A program made the position numbers and the translations under genes. Of a stretch of DNA of 34,030 nucleotides, positions 8,886 through 17,692 are shown piece by piece. The first letter of the stretch is position 1; the number at the start of each line of letters is the position of its first letter. Source of the stretch: Parabacteroides distasonis (GTDB lineage Bacteria; Bacteroidota; Bacteroidia; Bacteroidales; Tannerellaceae); the NCBI GenBank assembly GCA_021531775.1, contig JAFBIU010000033.1, positions 1-34,030 on the forward strand, written 5' to 3'. The notes below the pieces were generated by a model. That model was not told the origin of the DNA. It was given only the letters and a program-made list of their open reading frames with translations, and made no database searches.

Positions 8886-9637
8886 TCAATACCCGACGGA
8901 TTTGTCAACGGTTCAGTGCGGCTGCCCAGACGTATAGCCGACATGCAACCGCCCAACAGCAGATTTGTGTACACCTGTTAAACCTGCTCCGACAACAGCA
9001 ACGACTGTCGTTTAGCCGGGTCTTGGAAATCGGCTGCGGAAGTGGTGGTTTTACCCGGTTGCTCCGGACAGCGGGACAGGTGGATGAGTGGTGCCTGAAC
9101 GACCTGTGCGAGAGTTGGTCCGACGAACTGGCCCTGCACATGGCCGGTGAACAATGGCATTGGTTCGGTGGAGATGCGGAACAGCTGCTGTTTCCCGGAA
9201 ACTTTGATCTGATCGTATCGGCCAATGCCCTGCAATGGATGCAGGACCTGCCGGCCTTCTTGCATCGGCTCAGCAGCTCACTCCGGTCTCAGGGATTGTT
9301 GCTCTTCAACCTATTCACACCCCAGAACTTGGCAGAGATCCGGTTGCTGACAGGGGAAGGATTGCACTACCCCCAACCGGAAGAGGTCATCCATTGGTTG
9401 GAACGGGATTACCAACTGCTACACCACGAAGAGGAACGCATCACGCTCCATTTTACAGATCCGATGGAGGTGTTGCGCCATCTGAAATATACCGGGGTCA
9501 CGGCCAATGCGAGTGGCACCTGGACCAAAGGGAAGCAGATGCGCTTTTGCGAAGAGTACCGCAACTGCTTCTCGACCGATGACGGACAGGTTACCTTGAC
9601 CTATACCCCCGTCTATCTATTAGCTATCAAACAATAA
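8876..9637 (+). CDS. bioC: Malonyl-[acyl-carrier protein] O-methyltransferase
   Basis: BioC methylates the free carboxyl of malonyl-ACP using S-adenosylmethionine, disguising it as a fatty-acid primer. The 253-residue protein has the SAM motif I LEIGCGSGGFT at 50-60, a LIVSANALQWM block that is characteristic of BioC, and LRHLKYTGVTA near the end. The frame extends upstream to 8735 within bioG, but the ATG at 8876 gives the usual N-terminus (INTRRICQRFSAAAQTY-like) and a 10-base overlap with bioG. Confidence 0.94.
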   Translation: MEVVNTRRICQRFSAAAQTYSRHATAQQQICVHLLNLLRQQQRLSFSRVLEIGCGSGGFTRLLRTAGQVDEWCLNDLCESWSDELALHMAGEQWHWFGGDAEQLLFPGNFDLIVSANALQWMQDLPAFLHRLSSSLRSQGLLLFNLFTPQNLAEIRLLTGEGLHYPQPEEVIHWLERDYQLLHHEEERITLHFTDPMEVLRHLKYTGVTANASGTWTKGKQMRFCEEYRNCFSTDDGQVTLTYTPVYLLAIKQ

Positions 9638-9651
9638 ACAGTAATTCGATC

Positions 9652-10320
9652 ATGAATACAAAAGGAAACGTCTATTTCATCTCCGGTATCGACACCAGTG
9701 TCGGCAAGACGGCTGCTACCGGAGCGATCGCCAAGGCATTGGCACAAGCCGGCAAACGCGTAATTACCCAAAAGATGATCCAGACCGGATGCGAGCAGGT
9801 ATCCGAAGACATCGAGGAGCACCGCCGCATCCAAGGCATCCCCTTCACCGAAGAGGATCGGGAAGGATGGACCTGCCCCTATATTTTCAGCTATCCCTGT
9901 TCGCCACACATGGCGGCTGCCAAGGATGGACGTACCATTGACCTGCAGGTCATCACGCAGGCTACCGAGCGACTGCGCGAACGGTACGAATATGTCCTGT
10001 TGGAGGGAGCGGGCGGCCTCATGGTACCCAACGATTTTCAATCGCTGACCATCGACTACATCCGGGATCAGGGCTATCCCTTGATTTTGGTTACTTCCGG
10101 CAAATTGGGCAGTATCAATCACACCCTGCTCAGTCTGTTTGTTGCCGAGCAGTATGGTATTCCCGTGAAAGCCATTGTCTATAACCAGTATCCGCACATC
10201 GATGCGCTTATCGAAGCCAATACACTGGAATACCTGCGCATCAAGTTTCCGCAGATCCCGCTGTTGTTGCTGAACGATCTGCAGAAGGAGGAACCCATCG
10301 ACATTTCCCCGCTGTTGTAA
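9652..10320 (+). CDS. bioD: Dethiobiotin synthetase
   Basis: BioD closes the ureido ring of dethiobiotin from DAPA, CO2 and ATP. The 222-residue protein has the extended Walker A GIDTSVGKT ending at K19-T20, the substrate lysine region QKMIQTG, and LLEGAGGLMVP. It is the last gene of the operon, 14 bases after bioC. Confidence 0.96.
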   Translation: MNTKGNVYFISGIDTSVGKTAATGAIAKALAQAGKRVITQKMIQTGCEQVSEDIEEHRRIQGIPFTEEDREGWTCPYIFSYPCSPHMAAAKDGRTIDLQVITQATERLRERYEYVLLEGAGGLMVPNDFQSLTIDYIRDQGYPLILVTSGKLGSINHTLLSLFVAEQYGIPVKAIVYNQYPHIDALIEANTLEYLRIKFPQIPLLLLNDLQKEEPIDISPLL

Positions 10321-10350
10321 ATCGGAAATGCCCCTCGTCCCAAGAGGCAG

Positions 10351-10395
10351 AAAAAAAAAGGGAGACAAACAGGATGATAGTCCCATTTGTCTCCC
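10351..10395 (-). terminator. Terminator of the TonB receptor/lipoprotein operon
   Basis: GGGAGACAAA (10360-10369) and TTTGTCTCCC (10386-10395) form a perfect 10-bp stem. On the minus strand it is followed by nine T residues, so it terminates the minus-strand transcript ending at 10441. bioD, which converges from the left, has no equally clear terminator of its own. Confidence 0.8.
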
Positions 10396-10440
10396 AACAC
10401 CTATTTTCCGGATCTGGCCCAATTGATCCGAAAAGGATAA

Positions 10441-12024
10441 TTAATAGGAGGTATTTTGTGGGTCAAAATTTGTCCAACCTTCCAACCAGTTATCGGTAGC
10501 GTTGAATGCACCGATAAAGTTGACTGCATCAAACCACGATGAAGTTTCATCGTCGAAAGAGGCACCTTCCAACAGCGGACTGGCAGCAGCCGGCTGATAG
10601 GGAGAACCGGTCTTGGCCGCATCTGTCAGTGCCAATTCATTTACGTCATCAAAATACTGGTTCTTCAAAGCCTCCTGGAAGAAGAAGCTGTGTGAATAAG
10701 AGGGTTGGTCAGGATCCAAGACTGTCTGGTTGACTGCATCATACAATACATCCTCATACACCTTGTTCGCATCCGAACCGACGATGTCCATACCAGCCAA
10801 TACATTGTTGTGGTAATGGATCGTACCCTGTTTTGCCTGTGCCGGAGTATCACCCTTTTCACCATCGATAATCAATCCGATGGGCCATCCAGCAGCCAAT
10901 GAGTTGATGACATTCAGACGTGAACTACGACGGATCTGCATAGATGACTGGAACTTACCTAAAGCTGAACCGTTGTTAGGATTCATTGCACCACCGGTAA
11001 TGAAATCGGTGCTGTTCACGAAATCAACCCCAGTCTGCAATTTCGGACCAATAAAGGTCATGTTACTGAAGGTTGCAGATGTATAGGGAGCCACATCCGA
11101 ACCACCGGCATTGTTGTCGCTCTCGAAGCCGTTGCTCTGAGACTTGTCGGCAATACGGGCATCACGGATGGACAAGCCATACTGCACAGCACCCCGATAA
11201 CCGTTATCTGTATCGAAATCATCGTCCCAACCATGGTAAGCCACTAAATACTTACAGTTGACTGCACCACCGAACCATTCGAAAGAGTCATCATTAGAAT
11301 AAGAGACCTGTACGTGGTCAATCTGCGTACCGCTACCGACTGATCCGAGTGTCAAACCGTTGATCTCCTGATCCGGCTGGAAGGGATAACCGGCAAACTC
11401 GATACGTACATAGCTCAAGACACCGGAATTATCGGCATCGTTGTCGCCACCATGCTTCGTACGCGGACCACCTTCGATCTGCATCTCTGTCTGGTTGTTC
11501 GTTGCTTTACCACACAACACGATACCACCCCAGTCACCCGGTTTACGGCTGCCGGCAGCCTCTTCAGAAGTAAAGACGATCGGTTCAGAAGCAGTACCTT
11601 GTGCAATCAGCTTACCACCACGTTCTGCAATCAGTGAAGCCTTGGTCTGCTTGTCGCCTTTAATCACCGTACCCGGCTCGATGGTCAGTTCTGCACCATC
11701 AGCGATATAAACCCAACCCTTCAGCAGGTAGGTGCCCTTTTTCAAGGTCTGCTTGCCGGTAAAGACAAACTCAGCATCTCCATTACCAATCTGTGTGCCC
11801 TCAGCATTCTCTGTATTGTCTGCCTCATTGAAGAGCAAATGATCGCAGGCCTTCAGTCCGCCATCGGTGCTCCAAACATACTCCACCTTGTCAGTCGGCT
11901 GCTCAGGTTCTGGAGCCGGATCAATCGTATTCACGGGATCGTCATCACTACAAGCTGTTAACCCCAATGCAAGTGCCAATACACCTGTCATGCTAAAAAC
12001 TAAACACTTTCTCATATTTCTCAT
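10441..12024 (-). CDS. Beta-helix-type surface or periplasmic lipoprotein
   Basis: The 527-residue protein starts with a lipoprotein signal peptide (lipobox LTAC, C25) followed by acidic residues SDDD, which in Bacteroidetes often marks export to the cell surface. The body has repeated strands such as LTIEPGTVIKGD and GKLIAQGTASEPIVFTS, typical of right-handed parallel beta-helix folds, and acidic loops (YSNDDSFEWFGG, GWDDDFDTDNG) that could bind metal. I recall similar proteins paired with TonB receptors in Bacteroidetes. It lies 37 bases after the receptor gene and ends in a terminator, so they form one operon. Substrate unknown; phosphate-related uptake is inferred only from the upstream operator. 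Confidence 0.8.
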   Translation of the reverse strand: MRNMRKCLVFSMTGVLALALGLTACSDDDPVNTIDPAPEPEQPTDKVEYVWSTDGGLKACDHLLFNEADNTENAEGTQIGNGDAEFVFTGKQTLKKGTYLLKGWVYIADGAELTIEPGTVIKGDKQTKASLIAERGGKLIAQGTASEPIVFTSEEAAGSRKPGDWGGIVLCGKATNNQTEMQIEGGPRTKHGGDNDADNSGVLSYVRIEFAGYPFQPDQEINGLTLGSVGSGTQIDHVQVSYSNDDSFEWFGGAVNCKYLVAYHGWDDDFDTDNGYRGAVQYGLSIRDARIADKSQSNGFESDNNAGGSDVAPYTSATFSNMTFIGPKLQTGVDFVNSTDFITGGAMNPNNGSALGKFQSSMQIRRSSRLNVINSLAAGWPIGLIIDGEKGDTPAQAKQGTIHYHNNVLAGMDIVGSDANKVYEDVLYDAVNQTVLDPDQPSYSHSFFFQEALKNQYFDDVNELALTDAAKTGSPYQPAAASPLLEGASFDDETSSWFDAVNFIGAFNATDNWLEGWTNFDPQNTSY

Positions 12025-12061
12025 TGTTTATATGAATAATTTATTGATCTGAATAGGAAAA

Positions 12062-14848
12062 TTAGAAATGAACCACGGCAGAGATACCGATATTACGACC
12101 CGGTTTGTACTGACGGGTGATCTGCTCTACCTCACGTGTCTTGCCATCCGGAGCTGTCACCTCGGCAAACTGTTTGTAGCTCACCTTTTGCGCCAACAGG
12201 TCGCGGATATTGGCTTTCAGTTCGATGTGTTCGCCAAAACGTTTCGAGAAGGTCAGATCGATCACGTCGCGCGGCATCTCGTAGCTATCCGGTACGCGGG
12301 CATTTTCCTCACTGCCACTGCTTCCTTCGCTACGTCCCACACCGATGATGCGTTTACCGATCCGGTTATACAGCAGGGATACCTGCAACTGTTGCGGATC
12401 GAGACGGTAAAAGAGTCCTGTATTGATCAGGTAGGGAGACTGTCCCTGCATGGGCCGGTTCTCGTTGCGTGATCCTTCCGGGAAGTGAACACGGCTCTGG
12501 ATCAGCGAACCGTTGAACGACCAGCTGAAGTGATCCAGTCCGATGAAGGCCAAATCCTTGCGGATATCCAACTCTAATCCGAAGTTATCGGCACTTTGGG
12601 CATTCTCATACGAATAGACCAGACTGGTACCCCCTGCCACCGTATAGGTCCACTCGATCGGGTTCTGGAACCGTTTGTAAAAGGCTGCCAAGGTGATCTG
12701 TTCGCCTCGTGTCGGATAGTATTCATAACGCAAATCCACATTGTGCACATAGCAGGATTGCAGATCCACATTACCCTGTACATGGGAGGCCAGATCGAAA
12801 TCGTAATAGACCGAAGGAGATACCTCGCGGAACTCGGCCCGATTGACCGACTTGCCGTACGACAGACGAAGCTGCTGCTGCTCATTCAGCTGGTAGGTCG
12901 TGTTGATTGACGGGAAGAAGTCATGATAACGATAGAAACGGCTCTGCGGACTCTCGACATCGTCCCGAGAATTGGTGATCAGTTCCATCTGATCATATTC
13001 ATAGCGCAAACCGGCATAGACCTGCCACTTGCCCCAAGGAAGTGTAGCGGCCACATAACCGGCAGCCAACGTATTCTTACCCTGGTAGTTGTTACGCATT
13101 GCCTGTTGCTCGATCAGGTAGAGTTTGTCAGCTCCGAAATAGTCGCTGTTGCTCAGCAATTCGGTCATCTCCATCTGACGGAATCCGGCCGGCAGGTTGT
13201 TCTGATTCATGTCCCATGTGTAGATAAACTCACGCGTCCGATAGTCTCGCGAACGGTATTCCCCGTAGGCTCCCACCCGCACAGTCGGTTCGAACGAGCC
13301 GAATTGGAACTGATGCGTATCACCCACCTGTGCCGAAACAATCTGTTCGTCCAGTTTCGTAAATTCCCGGTTGATCTCATTGCCAGCCGTGAGCATCATC
13401 GTCCCCTGTTCCAACGCATCATCGATCGTATAGCGACGACGGTCGGGCATCCGACGATTGGCATAGGAGTAGCTGGCACTCCACTGGATCTCATCCTGTT
13501 GACAAGTGTGCTTACCGGTCAACTGGCCGTTGTAGGTCGTGCGGCTACGGAAGTAATATTCTGCACCCACCTCGTTATCCGACTGGGCATTGATTCCGGT
13601 ACGATCCGTATAACGGTTCGTCGCCAACTGATTGACAATATGTTTGAATTCGATCTTGTCGTCACCCGAAGCGGAAAGATAGGCCAAATTGAGCATGGCT
13701 CCGAGACGCACATTGTTGTTGTATTGATTGTCGGTCGAATGGCGCAGGTAGTTGCTCCGGTCATTCGCCTGGTCATACACACCGAACAGGTTGTTGACCA
13801 TATCGGTATAGGCCCGATATTCGTTCGTATAGTTCAAGGATCCGACCAACCCCCATTGGGCACCGGCCCGTTCCCACCGATGGCTCCACTCGGCACCCAG
13901 TTTCAGGTCACCCCAGGGCTTTCGGTTCTGTACACGCCAATCATTGTTGAACCCATTGTTCAACAGACTGGCCGTTCTACGACCATTCGCTTCGGCCAGT
14001 ACCGACTTGAATCCGCCCGAGAAGGGACGAAAGGTCCGGTCGAACCCTAAGAAATCGGTCTTACTACCCTCCGAATAGCGGAAATCCTGAAAGACAGCCG
14101 CATCATTCCAGTTGCCTCCGACAGATAAGGCCAAACGGTTCTCAGCCGGAATATCCCGCGTATTGATCAGGATAAACCCGCCACTGAAGTCGGCCGGATA
14201 TTCCGGACTGGGCGATTTGACAATGATCAGATTATCGATCTGGCTGCTCGGAATGATGTCGAAAGAAAAGGCACGCGAATCGGCCTCCGAACTGGGGACA
14301 GCCCCTCCATTGATCCATACATTATTATATCGTTGGGATAAGCCACGCACCATCACGAACTTATCTTCGATGAGGCTGACACCGGGTACGCGTCGGATCA
14401 CCTCACTGGCATTGTTGTCTTGCGTCTTTCGAATCTCCTGGGCAGAGATTGTGTTGACCACCAATTTACTCTCTTTCGCCTGAGCCAAGAGGGCTGCTTC
14501 CGTATTATTCCGTCGGATGCCAGTCACCGTCACTTCGTCCAAGGTCTGACGATCGGCTTCCAACTCCACCACCAATTCCGGACCACCTGTGGCAACTGAC
14601 AGAGTCACCGTCTTGTAAGCCACATACTGAATAGTCAGCTGATGTGTACCTTTCTTGAGTCCCTCCAGGACAAATTTACCATCGATATCCGTTACGGTAC
14701 CCTGACTCCCCGTCATAACCGTAGCACCGATGAGCGGTTCTTTCGTCTGTTTATCAAGGACGAGACCCTTGATGTCGGCCGCCCATGCTGTCATTCCCTG
14801 CATCATCAGGAGCAGAACGGCCATCCAAAATCTGTCAACTACTTTCAT
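12062..14848 (-). CDS. TonB-dependent outer-membrane receptor
   Basis: The 928-residue protein has a signal peptide (about 1-24, ending AWA), a carboxypeptidase-regulatory-like domain (about 25-110, IKGLVLDKQTKEPLIGATV), a plug domain (about 125-235, with VIRRVPGVSLIEDKFVMVRGLSQRYNNVWINGG) and a long C-terminal beta-barrel ending in a hydrophobic residue (VVHF). There is no SusD partner; the next gene encodes a beta-helix lipoprotein instead, so this is not a typical glycan locus. A direct-repeat operator resembling a PhoB box lies just upstream, suggesting induction by phosphate limitation. The substrate cannot be read from the sequence. Confidence 0.9.
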   Translation of the reverse strand: MKVVDRFWMAVLLLMMQGMTAWAADIKGLVLDKQTKEPLIGATVMTGSQGTVTDIDGKFVLEGLKKGTHQLTIQYVAYKTVTLSVATGGPELVVELEADRQTLDEVTVTGIRRNNTEAALLAQAKESKLVVNTISAQEIRKTQDNNASEVIRRVPGVSLIEDKFVMVRGLSQRYNNVWINGGAVPSSEADSRAFSFDIIPSSQIDNLIIVKSPSPEYPADFSGGFILINTRDIPAENRLALSVGGNWNDAAVFQDFRYSEGSKTDFLGFDRTFRPFSGGFKSVLAEANGRRTASLLNNGFNNDWRVQNRKPWGDLKLGAEWSHRWERAGAQWGLVGSLNYTNEYRAYTDMVNNLFGVYDQANDRSNYLRHSTDNQYNNNVRLGAMLNLAYLSASGDDKIEFKHIVNQLATNRYTDRTGINAQSDNEVGAEYYFRSRTTYNGQLTGKHTCQQDEIQWSASYSYANRRMPDRRRYTIDDALEQGTMMLTAGNEINREFTKLDEQIVSAQVGDTHQFQFGSFEPTVRVGAYGEYRSRDYRTREFIYTWDMNQNNLPAGFRQMEMTELLSNSDYFGADKLYLIEQQAMRNNYQGKNTLAAGYVAATLPWGKWQVYAGLRYEYDQMELITNSRDDVESPQSRFYRYHDFFPSINTTYQLNEQQQLRLSYGKSVNRAEFREVSPSVYYDFDLASHVQGNVDLQSCYVHNVDLRYEYYPTRGEQITLAAFYKRFQNPIEWTYTVAGGTSLVYSYENAQSADNFGLELDIRKDLAFIGLDHFSWSFNGSLIQSRVHFPEGSRNENRPMQGQSPYLINTGLFYRLDPQQLQVSLLYNRIGKRIIGVGRSEGSSGSEENARVPDSYEMPRDVIDLTFSKRFGEHIELKANIRDLLAQKVSYKQFAEVTAPDGKTREVEQITRQYKPGRNIGISAVVHF

Positions 14849-14876
14849 ACGATCTATTGCTTCTTGTTTTCAACCG

Positions 14877-14884
14877 CAAAGTAA
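14877..14884 (-). promoter_or_regulatory. Candidate -7 element of the TonB receptor promoter
   Basis: On the minus strand this reads TTACTTTG, one base from TAnnTTTG. It is 28 bases upstream of the receptor ATG and 10 bases downstream of the last repeat of the 11-bp-phased operator, the spacing used by PhoB-type activators with respect to the -10 region. Confidence 0.45.
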
Positions 14885-14894
14885 GCGGAAGGAT

Positions 14895-14934
14895 GTGACG
14901 ATAGTATGACAACCCCGTCACAATCCTGTAACAA
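14895..14934 (-). promoter_or_regulatory. Four-repeat PhoB/OmpR-type operator upstream of the TonB receptor
   Basis: On the minus strand four 7-base repeats follow one another with 4-base spacers: TTGTTAC, TTGTGAC, TTGTCAT and TCGTCAC, starting at 14934, 14923, 14912 and 14901 (exact 11-base period). A further TTGTTAC abuts them out of phase at 14935-14941. This is the architecture of PhoB boxes (7-bp CTGTCAT-like repeats every 11 bp). Binding by a PhoB-family regulator is inferred. Confidence 0.65.
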
Positions 14935-14946
14935 GTAACAATCAGA

Positions 14947-15558
14947 TCAAAACAGTATAGCAGCCGATACAACCCATCCCCTATTCTTGCCGGTTCCTTT
15001 CGACCAACTGTCGCGCTCCATGCTGTAATTGTCGGTCAATCCCCAGCTGTATTGCAACCCCACTTGCAGGTGGTTCACCAGCTCCACACCGGCACCCAGG
15101 TTGACACCCGCACCGAATGTCTTGGCTTTCACCTGATCGGCTACACTACTCGGCACCTTCCAGAACTTATCGCCTCCAACGCGGAAACCGAGATAGGGAC
15201 CAGCGGCCACGTAAGCTTTCACCAGCGGTAGGCCGAATTTCCACTTCACATTGACCGGTACATCCAAATAGTCAGTCTTGATCTCAGTCTTCACACCACT
15301 CTCTACATATTCCATTCCCTTCTGTGAATAGAGAAAGGCTGCATCCACTCCCAAACCAAGACCTGGTACCATCATCTCCACGAACGGTCCTACATGAAAA
15401 CCCGTCACATTGTCAGCATCAAACACCTCTTTATCGAAATGTACCGAAGAGACATTCAGTCCCCCCTTGACACCAAACTTCAACTGAGCCTGCATCGGCC
15501 ACGTCAGTCCGATTAGCAACAGACAAATCAATAAACCTACTTTTTTCATACTATCCAT
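14947..15558 (-). CDS. Outer-membrane beta-barrel (porin family) protein
   Basis: The 203-residue protein has a signal peptide (about 1-25, ending in MQAQ), then alternating hydrophobic strands starting LKFGVKGGLNVSSV and ending in SAAILF, the terminal hydrophobic residue of outer-membrane barrels. Length and pattern match the small Bacteroidetes 8-stranded barrel family (OMP_b-brl_2 type). Function unknown. A second ATG three codons downstream is an alternative start. It is transcribed separately from the TonB operon, given its own -7 element and the operator between them. Confidence 0.85.
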   Translation of the reverse strand: MDSMKKVGLLICLLLIGLTWPMQAQLKFGVKGGLNVSSVHFDKEVFDADNVTGFHVGPFVEMMVPGLGLGVDAAFLYSQKGMEYVESGVKTEIKTDYLDVPVNVKWKFGLPLVKAYVAAGPYLGFRVGGDKFWKVPSSVADQVKAKTFGAGVNLGAGVELVNHLQVGLQYSWGLTDNYSMERDSWSKGTGKNRGWVVSAAILF

Positions 15559-15583
15559 ATTATATCTGTAATACGATTCGGCA

Positions 15584-15591
15584 CAAAGGTA
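15584..15591 (-). promoter_or_regulatory. -7 promoter element (TACCTTTG) for the beta-barrel gene
   Basis: The minus strand reads TACCTTTG, a perfect TAnnTTTG match, 26 bases upstream of the ATG at 15558. No clear -33 element is seen. Confidence 0.55.
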
Positions 15592-15697
15592 AAGAATATT
15601 TTGGATACTTGATAACCCATGTCACTTCTGCTTGTAGAACATCAGCCCCTCCTCCCAACCTCCTTCAAGGGTTCTTCGATAGCCTTTCGAGAACCTT

Positions 15698-17317
15698 TCA
15701 GGAGAGTTCATCTGCTAAAGTTGGAATGCGACCTTCATATTTGAACCCCTCAATTGTTCCCGTCTCGGACGAAAAGTTCACCCCAATCTGATAGAGCTTT
15801 CGCGGATCGGTCAGGTAGGGTTTGGCATAACCCTTCTCCTGGATCTGCTGCAAAGCCTGTTCGGCAGAACCGTCCAGCTTGAATTCGAAGATATAGACGT
15901 AATCCGGAGTCTCTACAATGCAATCCACACGACCCTGGCTTTGTTCCTTTTCGATGAAAACGGAATAGATACTGATCATCCGCAGGACCAAGTAGATCGT
16001 GTATTGGAAATAGCGTTCGCATTCGATGGGATCCCCTTTCCGTTGCATCCGGTAAGAAGTATCTGATAACAAAGCGGTCAGATGCTTTGCGAGTTTGTCT
16101 AAGTCACCCGCTTCCAAGGCATCCGTCACATCCTGAAGCCAGCTGTTTTCAGGAGTAATTGTCTTGAAGTAACCGGCTGACAGGACCGAGATGAATCCGT
16201 TCTGCACCTCTTTGTTCGGGAAATCCAGCAGGTAGGTGTTGCGTCGGGGATTGTAATCCTTGATGGTCAGATAACCGCTCTGGTAGATCATCGGCAAAGG
16301 CCGCTCGATATCGGCCTTATAATCGACAAACTCTTCAGGACGGTAATAGCGATTTGTCAGTTCATTGATGTGCTCTTGGGTATGATTAAGCAGACGAACC
16401 AAATAAGAGGGGGTACCCGATGCGAACCAGAAGTCGGCCATTTGCATCGTATCAAAACAGTTCAACAGACTGAAAGGATTATAGACCCCACGCATCTTGG
16501 GACTGAAATGGTAGCCGTCGTAGTGCCGTTTGAGCTCTATTTTGACCTGCTCTTCAGTACAATCCCTATCTTGGGCCAATTCCTGAATCGGTTCGGAAAA
16601 ATAACGGTAAAGTTCATCCTTCGTGATTCCGCAAAGCGTATCGTAGGCGGGATGCATACTCAAATCTTTCGGCTGGTTAAATCCGCTGAAGACACTTACC
16701 TGTGAGAACTTAGTGACACCTGTCAGGAGGACAAATTGCAGATGAGAATCAGCTCCTTTGAAGACGGAATAGAATCCTTTCAGGATATTCCGGTGCTGCT
16801 CTTCCAACAGGATCTCCTGGCCATCTTCCATGGTCATTCTTCCCGAATCCAACACATCCAGCAAGGGCTTGTCATATTCATCGATCAGGACAACAGCCCG
16901 TCTGCCCGTCTGTTTATGAGCCTGTTCCAGCACGTAGGCAAAGCGGTCTCCCAAATCTCCTTTAACTGGGAGTGCGCCATAGATTTGCTCCCACGCGGTC
17001 AGGTATATATTGATCTTATTTTCCAGATTGCCGGACTTTTCAAATTTGGTATTGTTGAAATCAATATGAAACACCGGATATTCGAACCAGTCCTTCTCCA
17101 ACTGTTCCATAGCCAATCCCTTGAAAAGTTCCTTATGGCCCAAGAAGTAGTGTTCAAGCGTGGAAACAAGCAGACTCTTGCCAAACCGTCGGGGACGGCT
17201 CAAGAAGTAGATCTTGCCCGTCGTGACTAACTGGTAGATCAAAGCGGTCTTATCTACATAGACATAACCCTCGTTGCGAATCTGGTCAAAACTCTGGATG
17301 CCGATCGGATATTTCAT
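15698..17317 (-). CDS. AAA-ATPase-like / PD-(D/E)XK nuclease superfamily protein
   Basis: The 539-residue protein begins with the family signature KYPIGIQSFDQIRNEGYVYVDKT and a Walker A-like RPRRFGKS at 41-48, followed by VVLIDEYDKPLLD (Walker B). The C-terminus holds a nuclease-like core, GRVDCIVETP...YIFEFKLDGSAEQAL. This matches the AAA-ATPase-like plus PDDEXK family that is multicopy in Bacteroidales genomes; its role is unknown. It has its own promoter element at 17348-17355. Its last 15 codons and 3' flank are duplicated as a degraded copy at 17516-17594, upstream of the gene. Confidence 0.88.
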   Translation of the reverse strand: MKYPIGIQSFDQIRNEGYVYVDKTALIYQLVTTGKIYFLSRPRRFGKSLLVSTLEHYFLGHKELFKGLAMEQLEKDWFEYPVFHIDFNNTKFEKSGNLENKINIYLTAWEQIYGALPVKGDLGDRFAYVLEQAHKQTGRRAVVLIDEYDKPLLDVLDSGRMTMEDGQEILLEEQHRNILKGFYSVFKGADSHLQFVLLTGVTKFSQVSVFSGFNQPKDLSMHPAYDTLCGITKDELYRYFSEPIQELAQDRDCTEEQVKIELKRHYDGYHFSPKMRGVYNPFSLLNCFDTMQMADFWFASGTPSYLVRLLNHTQEHINELTNRYYRPEEFVDYKADIERPLPMIYQSGYLTIKDYNPRRNTYLLDFPNKEVQNGFISVLSAGYFKTITPENSWLQDVTDALEAGDLDKLAKHLTALLSDTSYRMQRKGDPIECERYFQYTIYLVLRMISIYSVFIEKEQSQGRVDCIVETPDYVYIFEFKLDGSAEQALQQIQEKGYAKPYLTDPRKLYQIGVNFSSETGTIEGFKYEGRIPTLADELS

Positions 17318-17347
17318 TGTCTTATCTCCTTCTTTTTATCTATAGGG

Positions 17348-17355
17348 CAAATGTA
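17348..17355 (-). promoter_or_regulatory. -7 promoter element (TACATTTG) for the AAA-ATPase-like gene
   Basis: The minus strand reads TACATTTG, 31 bases before the ATG. The leader between this element and the gene (CCTATAGATAAAAAGAAGG-like) closely resembles the leader of the beta-propeller gene starting at 20234, which also has TACATTTG. Confidence 0.5.
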
Positions 17356-17407
17356 AGGATTATTTCGATACTATTCCAATCTGTCCAGGCAGAAAAAGCG
17401 ACGTCAC

Positions 17408-17448
17408 AGCGAAGGAAGAGCGAAGGAAGAGCGAAGGAAGAGCGAAGG
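17408..17448. repeat. Short tandem repeat, 11-bp unit
   Basis: AGCGAAGGAAG is repeated three times exactly (17408-17418, 17419-17429, 17430-17440) with a partial fourth copy to 17448. It lies in the 399-base gene-free stretch 17318-17716, about 55 bases upstream of the promoter element at 17348-17355. Confidence 0.8.
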
Positions 17449-17515
17449 CACTGGCCGCTACTTAGGACGACCGTCTGTCTTCACTGATGACCCGCTACAG
17501 GCATAAGTGAAGACT

Positions 17516-17594
17516 ACTTCGGAAGTTCTTCGATAGTCTTTCGAGAACCTTTCGGGACAGTTCATCTAAAGTTGGAAGCGACCTTCTTTATTTG
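17516..17594 (-). pseudogene. Relic of the 3' end of a second AAA-ATPase-like/PDDEXK gene
   Basis: This stretch matches 15664-15743, the last codons and 3' flank of the neighbouring gene, over about 75 bases with few mismatches. On the minus strand the PTLADELS end becomes PTLDELS, a one-base deletion shifts the frame just before it, and the stop codon TGA is changed to CGA. It is therefore a decayed fragment of a paralogue, not an active gene. Confidence 0.65.
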
Positions 17595-17601
17595 CGTAAC
17601 A

Positions 17602-17692
17602 AAGTGTTACGTTACGCGATAAAAAGGAACAAATACTTATATATCAACCATATACCATTCAAAAGGAGCGTAACACTCGTAACGTAACACTT
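17602..17692. repeat. 15-bp perfect inverted repeat built from GTAAC/GTTAC units
   Basis: AAGTGTTACGTTACG (17602-17616) is the exact reverse complement of 17678-17692, separated by 61 bases. Additional GCGTAAC copies flank both arms. It lies just downstream of the beta-propeller gene that ends at 17717; on the minus strand a run of eight T residues precedes it rather than follows it, so it is not a standard terminator. Confidence 0.7.

Noticed and set aside
9613-10422. Minus-strand ORF of 269 codons opposite bioD
   Set aside because: Antisense to bioD over most of its length and runs through the terminator region; no recognisable protein features.
12923-14050. Long plus-strand ORF (375 codons) opposite the TonB receptor gene
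   Set aside because: It lies entirely antisense to a well-supported receptor, has no signature, no promoter or ribosome-binding site, and is a by-product of the receptor's codon use.
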